Part shown: piece after piece, positions 57,698 through 64,000 of the stretch | How the letters are laid out: every line of letters starts with the position of its first letter | Numbering within the stretch: position 1 is the first letter of the stretch | Assembly (NCBI RefSeq): GCF_022815605.1 | Contig: NZ_JALGRP010000002.1 | Coordinates: 511,646-575,645, forward strand | Origin: Microbacterium sp. VKM Ac-2923 | GTDB lineage: Bacteria; Actinomycetota; Actinomycetes; Actinomycetales; Microbacteriaceae | Reading direction: 5' to 3' | Length of the DNA stretch: 64,000 nt | Notes under the pieces: model-generated | The model's input: only the letters and a program-made list of their open reading frames with translations | Databases searched by the model: none | Told to the model about the DNA's origin: nothing | Made by a program: the position numbers and the translations under genes

Positions 57698-59425
57698 GTG
57701 GCCGAGACCTCCGCTCAACGCGCACTGGCGGTCTCGTTGGGCGCGCGTGCCGACAACGAGCTCGCGCGGCTGTTCGCCGACCGGCACGTCTCGCCGTCGG
57801 TCACCTGGCGCGACATGTTCGACGCGGCCGAGGCACTGCTCGAACCGGCCTCGGTCGCCCGTGCCCTGCCGGCACTCACCCGTCCCGAGTCCGACGCACT
57901 GTCCGCCGCCGTCGCCGGCACCCCCGCGACGGGTGACGTGCGCGACGATCTCGTCGCCCGTGGCCTTGCGGCAGATGACGGACTGCCCTTCCCCAGCGTG
58001 GCCGAGGCTGTTCGAGAGGCTCTGCCTGACGGCATCCCGGATGCCGTGCCTCCCCCGCCCGCATCCGCCTCGGCCGAGACCGCGACGGCCTCCGAGGCCG
58101 CGTTCACGTACGCCGCGTCGGTGGCCGACATCCTGATGCAGACGCTGGACGCGCCGCTCGGGCGCATCGGATCCGGTTCCCTCGGCGCGACCGAGCGTCG
58201 TCGACTCGTCGAGGCGGGGGCCGTCTCCACCCCCGCCGACGCCGACCTGCTCGTGGGACTCGCCGCCGATGTGGGTCTGCTGGGCGCGAACGACCGTGCG
58301 TGGCTCGTCTCACCGGCCGGGCGCGAGTGGTTGCGTCTGCCCACCCTCGAACGCTGGCGGCGCACGGCGGTGGGGCTCCGCGACGCCCTCCCCCGCGCGT
58401 ATCGCTCGGCCGACGGAGGGTGGATCCCCGTCCACGAATGGGCCGGGGCGACCCCCTTCGACCCCGACGGTCCGGATCGCGCGGCCCTCTGGGCGCTCCG
58501 CCTCCGACGGTGGGGGCTGCTGGACGCCGCAGGGCGCGCTGCGCCGTGGGCCGAGCCCCTCGCCCGCGGCGGTGACGTCGACACGTCGGCCCTGCGCGAG
58601 TTGCTGCCGCCCGAGGTCGACCGCGTGTACCTGCAGAACGATCTGACCGCGATCGCGCCGGGCCCGCTCGCCCCCCACCTCGACGTCCGGCTACGGGCGA
58701 TGGCCGTGCGCGAATCGCGTGCGCAGGCCTCGAGCTACCGCTTCAGCGCCGCCTCGATCGGGGCCGCGATCACCGCGGGCGAGACGGCGGACTCCCTCCG
58801 CGACTTCCTCACCGGGGTCTCGTTGACGGGCCTCCCGCAACCCCTCGCCTATGTCATCGAGCGCACCTCGGCCGAACACGGGCGGGTACGGGTCATGAGC
58901 GACCCGGCCACCCGCCTCACACGCGTGGTCACCGACGACGACACCCTGCTGCGTTCGATGGAGATCGACCAGTCCCTGCGATCGATCGCGCTCTCGCGCA
59001 CGGACGACGTCGAACTGGTCTCGCACGTGTCGAGCGACGTGGTGTTCTGGGCGCTGACCGACGCGCACTATCCTGCCGTCGCCGTCGACGCCGAGGGGCG
59101 TCCACGAGCGCTGGAGCGGGCGAAGCTCGCCCCCGATGCGCGCCCCGCCTCCGACCCCCTCGCCACCTACGCCGACCTGCTGCGACGACTGCGCGAGGGC
59201 GTGGGCGATTCGGATGCCGCGTGGCTCGAGCGCGAACTCGATCAGGCCGTGCGCGCCCGTGCCGTCATCGACGTGACCGTGCGCCTCCCCGACGGCTCGG
59301 CGCGCGTCTTCCGACTCGAGGCGACGGGGCTGGGCGGCGGGCGCCTACGCGGTCGCGACCGGGGAGCCGACGTGGAACGGACGCTGCCGCTGTCGCACAT
59401 CGACGGCGTGACCCCCGTCGGGTGA
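57698..59425 (+). CDS. Helicase-associated protein, partner of the XPB helicase
   Basis: The 575-residue protein consists of winged-helix-like repeats in the N-terminal 330 residues and a helicase-associated domain in the C-terminal part (VYLQNDLTAIAPGPLAPHL is the signature start; YVIERTSAEHGRVRVM; HVSSDVVFWALTDAHYPAVAV). Such proteins are encoded next to bacterial XPB and probably form a complex with it, but have no helicase motifs themselves. GTG 57698 is the start. Confidence 0.85.
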   Translation: MAETSAQRALAVSLGARADNELARLFADRHVSPSVTWRDMFDAAEALLEPASVARALPALTRPESDALSAAVAGTPATGDVRDDLVARGLAADDGLPFPSVAEAVREALPDGIPDAVPPPPASASAETATASEAAFTYAASVADILMQTLDAPLGRIGSGSLGATERRRLVEAGAVSTPADADLLVGLAADVGLLGANDRAWLVSPAGREWLRLPTLERWRRTAVGLRDALPRAYRSADGGWIPVHEWAGATPFDPDGPDRAALWALRLRRWGLLDAAGRAAPWAEPLARGGDVDTSALRELLPPEVDRVYLQNDLTAIAPGPLAPHLDVRLRAMAVRESRAQASSYRFSAASIGAAITAGETADSLRDFLTGVSLTGLPQPLAYVIERTSAEHGRVRVMSDPATRLTRVVTDDDTLLRSMEIDQSLRSIALSRTDDVELVSHVSSDVVFWALTDAHYPAVAVDAEGRPRALERAKLAPDARPASDPLATYADLLRRLREGVGDSDAAWLERELDQAVRARAVIDVTVRLPDGSARVFRLEATGLGGGRLRGRDRGADVERTLPLSHIDGVTPVG

Positions 59426-59469
59426 CGCGTATTCGTCGGCGTGGTCGGCCGCCCACGCCGCGACCCCGA

Positions 59470-59475
59470 TAGAAT
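59470..59475 (+). promoter_or_regulatory. -10 element TAGAAT, leaderless-type promoter of the XPB gene
   Basis: TAGAAT ends 8 bases before ATG 59484; the intervening bases show no ribosome site. Confidence 0.55.
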
Positions 59476-59483
59476 CGAACGCT

Positions 59484-61133
59484 ATGGCTGACGGTCCCCT
59501 CATCGTGCAGAGCGACCGCACCGTCCTCCTCGAGGTGGCACACCCCCAGGCGGAGACGGCGCGGCATGAGCTTGCGGTCTTCGCCGAGCTCGAGCGCGCG
59601 CCCGAGCACATCCACACCTACCGCATCACCCGTCTGGGCCTGTGGAACGCCCGCGCGGCCGGACACGATGCCGAGTCGATGCTCGACACCCTCGACCGCT
59701 GGTCGCGCTTTCCTGTGCCGGCGTCGGTCAGCACCGACATCCGCGAGACCGTCAATCGCTACGGCCGGCTCGTGATCGAGCGCAATGACGACAAAGACCT
59801 CGTTCTGCGCTCCACGGATGCCGCCGTGCTCAGCGAGGTCTCGCGCAACAAGCGGATCGCACCGCTGCTCGTCGGCCATCCCACCCCCGACAGCTACCTC
59901 GTCGACGCATGGGCTCGCGGGCACATCAAGCAGGAGCTGCTCAAGATCGGCTGGCCCGCCGAAGATCTCGCCGGCTACACGCCGGGCACGCCCCACCCCA
60001 TCGATCTTGCCGAAGACGGCTGGAGCCTGCGGCCCTACCAGCGACAGGCCGTCGATTCGTTCTCGGAGGGCGGATCGGGCGTCGTGGTGCTCCCGTGCGG
60101 CGCGGGTAAGACGCTCGTCGGGGCGGGCGCCATGGCCGATACCCGTACGACCACGCTGATCCTCGTCACCAACACCGTCAGTGCGCGCCAGTGGCGCGAC
60201 GAACTGCTGCGTCGCACGACTCTGACGGCCGATGAGATCGGCGAGTACTCGGGCCAGGTGAAAGAGATCAAGCCCGTTACCATCGCGACCTACCAGATCC
60301 TCACCGCCAAGCGGAAAGGTCAGTACGCCCACCTCGCGCTGCTCGACGCCCTCGACTGGGGCCTCGTGCTCTATGACGAGGTCCACCTGCTCCCCGCGCC
60401 CGTGTTCAAGCTGACCGCCGACCTTCAGGCGCGGCGCCGGTTGGGACTCACGGCGACGCTGGTGCGAGAGGACGGCCGTGAAGGCGACGTGTTCAGCCTC
60501 ATCGGACCGAAGCGCTTCGATGCACCGTGGAAAGAGATCGAAGCGCAGGGCTACATCTCACCCGCCGCCTGCTACGAGGTGCGTATCGACCTGCCCGCGG
60601 GCGAGCGACTCGAGTACGCGGCCGCGGCCGACGAGGATCGCTACCGCCTCGCCGCGACCGCGCCCGCCAAGATCGACGTCGCGCGGCGCCTCGTCGATCG
60701 GCATCCGGGTGAGCGGGTGCTCGTCATCGGGCAGTACCTCGACCAGATAGCCGAGCTCGCCGAAGCACTCGGCGCCCCGCAGATCACCGGGGCGACGCCG
60801 ATCTCCGAGCGCGAAGAACTCTTCCAGGGCTTCCGCGACGGCAGCATCCCCCTGCTGGTGGTGTCGAAGGTCGCCAACTTCTCGGTCGACCTCCCCGAGG
60901 CCTCGGTCGCCATCCAGGTGTCGGGCTCGTTCGGATCACGCCAAGAAGAGGCGCAGCGTCTCGGGCGGCTCCTCCGGCCCAAGCAGTCGAGCCACACGGC
61001 GAGCTTCTACACGCTCATCGCGCGCGACACGGTGGATCAGGATTTCGCCCAGAATCGCCAGCGCTTCCTCGCCGAACAGGGGTATTCGTACACGATCCTG
61101 GATGCCGACGGGATCGCCGCCGCGGCCGCCTGA
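59484..61133 (+). CDS. XPB/ERCC3-type DNA helicase
   Basis: The 549-residue SF2 helicase has an N-terminal damage-recognition-like domain (1-180), motif I VVVLPCGAGKTLVGAGAM, motif II LVLYDEVHLLPAP (DEVH), motif III GLTATLVREDGREGDV (with RED motif), and motifs V-VI VVSKVANFSVDLPEASVAIQ and GSRQEEAQRLGRLLRP. It unwinds DNA 3' to 5' and is thought to act in repair together with a nuclease or the partner protein upstream. It has its own leaderless-type promoter. Confidence 0.93.
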   Translation: MADGPLIVQSDRTVLLEVAHPQAETARHELAVFAELERAPEHIHTYRITRLGLWNARAAGHDAESMLDTLDRWSRFPVPASVSTDIRETVNRYGRLVIERNDDKDLVLRSTDAAVLSEVSRNKRIAPLLVGHPTPDSYLVDAWARGHIKQELLKIGWPAEDLAGYTPGTPHPIDLAEDGWSLRPYQRQAVDSFSEGGSGVVVLPCGAGKTLVGAGAMADTRTTTLILVTNTVSARQWRDELLRRTTLTADEIGEYSGQVKEIKPVTIATYQILTAKRKGQYAHLALLDALDWGLVLYDEVHLLPAPVFKLTADLQARRRLGLTATLVREDGREGDVFSLIGPKRFDAPWKEIEAQGYISPAACYEVRIDLPAGERLEYAAAADEDRYRLAATAPAKIDVARRLVDRHPGERVLVIGQYLDQIAELAEALGAPQITGATPISEREELFQGFRDGSIPLLVVSKVANFSVDLPEASVAIQVSGSFGSRQEEAQRLGRLLRPKQSSHTASFYTLIARDTVDQDFAQNRQRFLAEQGYSYTILDADGIAAAAA

Positions 61134-61190
61134 CCCATAGCAGGGCGCGCCCATCCGTTCCATATCCAGCGGATTGCTGGGTCAGGTCAC

Positions 61191-61196
61191 GATAAT
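61191..61196 (+). promoter_or_regulatory. -10 element GATAAT, leaderless-type promoter of the response regulator
   Basis: GATAAT ends 6 bases before ATG 61203. GAGGG between them could be a weak ribosome site, so the leaderless reading is less secure here. Confidence 0.4.
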
Positions 61197-61202
61197 GAGG
61201 GC

Positions 61203-61895
61203 ATGACAGCACCTCGCATCCTCGTCGTCGACGACGAACCGAACATCCGAGACCTGCTCATCACGAGCCTGCGCTTCGCGGGATTCCAGGTGCGCGCCGT
61301 CGCGAACGGCGCGCAGACCATCTCGGCCGTGCTCGAGGAAGAACCCGACCTCATCGTGCTCGACGTGATGCTGCCCGACATGAACGGTTTCAGCGTCACC
61401 AAGCGTCTGCGCGGCGCCGGTTACACCGCGCCGATCCTGTTCCTCACCGCCAAAGACGAGACCGAAGACAAGATCGAGGGTCTGAACGCCGGCGGTGACG
61501 ACTACGTCACCAAGCCCTTCAGCCTCGACGAGATCGTCGCGCGCATCCAGGCGATCCTCCGCCGCACCATGCAGGCGGACGAAGAGTCCATCATCCGCAC
61601 GGGTGAACTGACGATGGACCAGGACACGCACGATGTGAGCGTCGGCGACGTCTCGATCGACCTGAGCCCCACCGAGTTCAAGCTCCTGCGCTACCTCATG
61701 CTCAACCCGAACCGCGTCCTGTCCAAGGCACAGATCCTCGATCACGTGTGGGAGTACGACTTCAACGGCGATGCCGGCATCGTCGAGAGTTACATCTCGT
61801 ACCTGCGTCGCAAGATCGACCCGCACTCCTCCGAGCCGCTGATCCAGACCAAGCGCGGCTTCGGCTACATGCTGAAGTCGGGCAAGACCGCCTGA
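61203..61895 (+). CDS. OmpR-family response regulator
   Basis: The 230-residue protein has a receiver domain with RILVVDDEPNIRDLLI (acidic pair), phospho-acceptor Asp in LIVLDVMLPDMNG (about residue 53), the switch Thr and Lys in FLTAKDET and YVTKPFS, and a C-terminal winged helix (LSPTEFKLLRYLMLNPNRVL, VESYISYLRRKIDP, QTKRGFGYML). It works with the kinase gene that follows after 16 bases. It is of the TrcR/MprA-like type common in actinobacteria; the signal is unknown. Confidence 0.94.
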   Translation: MTAPRILVVDDEPNIRDLLITSLRFAGFQVRAVANGAQTISAVLEEEPDLIVLDVMLPDMNGFSVTKRLRGAGYTAPILFLTAKDETEDKIEGLNAGGDDYVTKPFSLDEIVARIQAILRRTMQADEESIIRTGELTMDQDTHDVSVGDVSIDLSPTEFKLLRYLMLNPNRVLSKAQILDHVWEYDFNGDAGIVESYISYLRRKIDPHSSEPLIQTKRGFGYMLKSGKTA

Positions 61896-61911
61896 AAAAG
61901 GGGCATCCGCC

Positions 61912-63714
61912 CTGTCGCATCCTGACGATTCCCTCACGCGCTGGTGGCGCGGTCTGAGCCTTCGCACCAAGGTCACCGGCGTCACGGTCGCGCTCCTCGC
62001 GATCGGCTTGTTCACGGCGGGCATCGGCACCATGGTGTTCCTGCGTACGACCCTGGTGAACAATCTCGACGAGCAGCTCGCACAGCAGGCGGCGGGAAAC
62101 ATCGCGAACAGCGTGTTCACGATGGCGCCGACGGATGGCGAGATCGTGTTCTCGCCGATCGACAACGCGCCGCAGATCGGGTCCATGGTCGTCGTCTACG
62201 GCCAGGACGGGCAGCGGAAGGCGTTCTACAACGGCACGTCGTCCACGGCGCTGCCAGAGCTCCCCTCGACGTTCAGCGTCGAGCAGATGTACGCGCAGAT
62301 CGACCGGCGCATCGACCTCGTCGACGGCGATTCCGGCCAGCACTTCCTCGCCCGTGTCGGGGTGCTGCAGGTCACCGGCAGCCCGGGCGTCTACACCCAG
62401 ATGGTGATTCAGCCGCTCGCGCCGACGGACCGCATCGTCGCCGCCTACATCGGCATCTATGCCTTCGTCGCCCTGCTCATCCTGATCGCGACCGCTCTGT
62501 TGACCCGGTGGCTGGTGACTCTCGCCTTCCGCAACCTGCGGCAGGTCGAGACGACCGCGATGGACATCGCCGCCGGTGACTTCAGTCAGCGCCTCACCGA
62601 CATCGTGCCCGACACCGAGGTGGGTCGCCTCAAGACGGCGATCAACGCGATGCTCGCACGCATCGACGGTGCCCTCGGGCAGCGGGATGCCACGGTCCGG
62701 CAGATGCGCCGGTTCATCGGCGACGCGAGCCATGAGCTGCGCACCCCCCTCGTGACGATGCGCGGCTACGCGGAGCTCTACCGAATGGGAGCGATCCGCT
62801 CCGACGAGGATGTCGCGCAGTCGATGGAACGCATCGAGAAGGAGGCGATCCGCATGGGCGCGCTCGTCGAGGACCTCCTCGCCCTCGCGCGTCTCGACGA
62901 GCGACGCGACGTCAACATCACCGCTCTCGACCTCCGCCCCATCGCTCGCGACGCGGCCCTCGACCTTCGGGTCACGTCGCCCCAGCGCGAGGTCACGGTC
63001 GACGACACCACCTCGCGCGACGAGATCGTGCTGCCCACCATCACCCTCGACCCGCTCCTGGACGCCGGCGGCAACCCCTCGTCCGCCGCGAACCGTCGCC
63101 GCGCCGCGCCGACGACGTCGGCCATGGCCATCGCGGGCGCCACGCTGTCACGTCTGCGGCGCAAAGCGAAAGATGCCGATGCTGTCTCGCCGACGCCCGG
63201 CGAAGCCCCACCGCCGCCGGCAGCGGCGGTTCCCCCGGCCGGCGTGGTGCGAACTCCCCCGAGGCTCGCGCCGATCGTGCTCGGCGACGAGAACAAGGTG
63301 CGCCAGGTGGTGGCCAACCTCCTCGGTAACGCGCGTCGCTTCACCGCCGACGGGTCCCCCATCGGACTCCGCGTAGGTGTCGACATCGACAGCGACATGG
63401 GGTGGATCGAGATCATCGACCACGGCGACGGTGTGCCCGAACAGATCCGCGACCAGATCTTCCAGCGATTCTGGCGCGCCGACACCTCTCGCACGCGCGA
63501 AACGGGCGGCTCGGGACTCGGGCTGTCGATCGTGGCGTCCATCGTGGATCTGCTGCACGGAACGGTCGATGTGGTCGACACTCCGGGGGGTGGGGCGACC
63601 TTCCGCGTGTCGCTCCCCCTCGCCGATCGCCGCGATGCTCGGGAGCACGCCCTCATCGAGACGCAGCCCCTCGAGCGCCTTCCCGAGGCCTATCGCCCCG
63701 AGCCGACCACCTGA
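61912..63714 (+). CDS. Sensor histidine kinase, apparent CTG start
   Basis: The 600-residue kinase has membrane helix 1 (VTGVTVALLAIGLFTAGIGTMVF), an extracytoplasmic sensor (about 48-180), helix 2 (IVAAYIGIYAFVALLILIAT), HAMP (LRQVETTAMDIAAGDFSQRL), HisKA with the phosphorylated His in GDASHELRTPLVTM, and a HATPase (DENKVRQVVANLLGNARRF, GSGLGLSIVASIVDLL). A Pro/Ala-rich insert of about 80 residues precedes the HATPase. No ATG, GTG or TTG occurs in frame before helix 1; TTG 62008 would delete it. CTG 61912 has AAAAAGGGG 8 bases upstream and gives a normal N-terminus. Confidence 0.85.
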   Translation: MSHPDDSLTRWWRGLSLRTKVTGVTVALLAIGLFTAGIGTMVFLRTTLVNNLDEQLAQQAAGNIANSVFTMAPTDGEIVFSPIDNAPQIGSMVVVYGQDGQRKAFYNGTSSTALPELPSTFSVEQMYAQIDRRIDLVDGDSGQHFLARVGVLQVTGSPGVYTQMVIQPLAPTDRIVAAYIGIYAFVALLILIATALLTRWLVTLAFRNLRQVETTAMDIAAGDFSQRLTDIVPDTEVGRLKTAINAMLARIDGALGQRDATVRQMRRFIGDASHELRTPLVTMRGYAELYRMGAIRSDEDVAQSMERIEKEAIRMGALVEDLLALARLDERRDVNITALDLRPIARDAALDLRVTSPQREVTVDDTTSRDEIVLPTITLDPLLDAGGNPSSAANRRRAAPTTSAMAIAGATLSRLRRKAKDADAVSPTPGEAPPPPAAAVPPAGVVRTPPRLAPIVLGDENKVRQVVANLLGNARRFTADGSPIGLRVGVDIDSDMGWIEIIDHGDGVPEQIRDQIFQRFWRADTSRTRETGGSGLGLSIVASIVDLLHGTVDVVDTPGGGATFRVSLPLADRRDAREHALIETQPLERLPEAYRPEPTT

Positions 63715-63784
63715 CGAGGCGGGACTGCCGCTCGCTCGGTCCCCGTCGCGACCGACTCGGTCGTCTCTCCGCCTGGGGCATCGG

Positions 63785-63856
63785 AGCGGAGGAGATTCGT
63801 TCGACGGAGGATCTCCCGCTGTGGATCCCTCCTCCTCTCCCGGAATCTCCTCCGCT
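63785..63856. repeat. 14-bp inverted repeat with 44-base loop
   Basis: AGCGGAGGAGATTC (63785-63798) is exactly inverted at 63843-63856, with a smaller imperfect repeat inside. It lies 71 bases after the kinase stop. It may be a large terminator or a mobile/REP-like unit. I see no gene in 63715-63923. Confidence 0.65.
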
Positions 63857-63922
63857 GCCGACTGCACGTGTGGCGAGGGCGCGACGCGCACCCGACGGAG
63901 GGCGGCATGCCTGCCTCACCTG

Positions 63923-64000
<78 letters not shown>

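Overview
The window is high-GC actinobacterial DNA and most resembles the family Microbacteriaceae, probably Microbacterium or a close relative. This rests on codon use, a RamA-type acetate regulator beside an ActP/DUF485 transporter, the ImuA'-ImuB-DnaE2 mutasome, a bacterial XPB helicase pair, DUF3027 and DUF2510 proteins, and several promoters whose -10 box sits 5-8 nt before the start codon. The taxonomic call is an inference from gene content and recall; no database search was possible.

Positions 1 to about 12.88 kb are the right-hand part of an integrative element, probably conjugative. It ends at a tRNA-Ala(CGC) gene, and its large serine integrase gene runs antisense across that tRNA. 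It carries a conjugation-type ATPase, a replication-relaxation protein, an MT-A70 adenine methyltransferase, a possible ArdA-like antirestriction protein, and a 127-aa protein that looks like a serine-recombinase catalytic domain without its serine. Its left part holds an XRE regulator and a lower-GC three-gene cassette: HD phosphohydrolase, small acidic protein, membrane protein. The last of these appears to start at a CTG codon. This cassette is a candidate defence module.

From 13 to 26.5 kb is chromosomal backbone: galU, a GNAT acetyltransferase, 5-formyl-THF cyclo-ligase, an FmdB zinc ribbon, mscL, a large helicase-like protein whose Walker A lysine and Walker B glutamate are both replaced, an Ogt/MGMT homologue whose catalytic cysteine is valine, and an acetate-uptake locus (actP, DUF485, ramA). 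From 26.7 to 35.5 kb lies a phenylacetate catabolism cluster in two minus-strand operons, paaABCDE-paaG and paaF-paaH-paaZ. Each is headed by the same 17-bp TetR-type operator. The genes for the ligase, thiolase and regulator are not in the window. paaH carries an almost perfect 81-bp tandem repeat at its 5' end.

From 35.57 to 40.13 kb is a second, degraded island abutting the 3' end of tRNA-Arg(CCT). It holds two proteins with HEPN-like R-x4-H motifs, a probably frameshifted membrane protein, a resolvase remnant and a pseudogene with two in-frame stops.

From 40.2 to 63.7 kb is backbone again: an NRDE protein, coaBC, a peroxiredoxin-like protein, DUF2510 and LamG surface proteins, the mutasome operon with an SOS box, an HNH endonuclease, a 37-aa small protein whose stop codon lies inside its own terminator, an M23 peptidase with a structured leader, a DtxR-type regulator, serC, DUF3027 plus a cold-shock protein, the XPB helicase and its partner, and a two-component system whose kinase appears to start at CTG. 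The last 77 bases are pure G and look like a sequencing or assembly artefact at a contig end.
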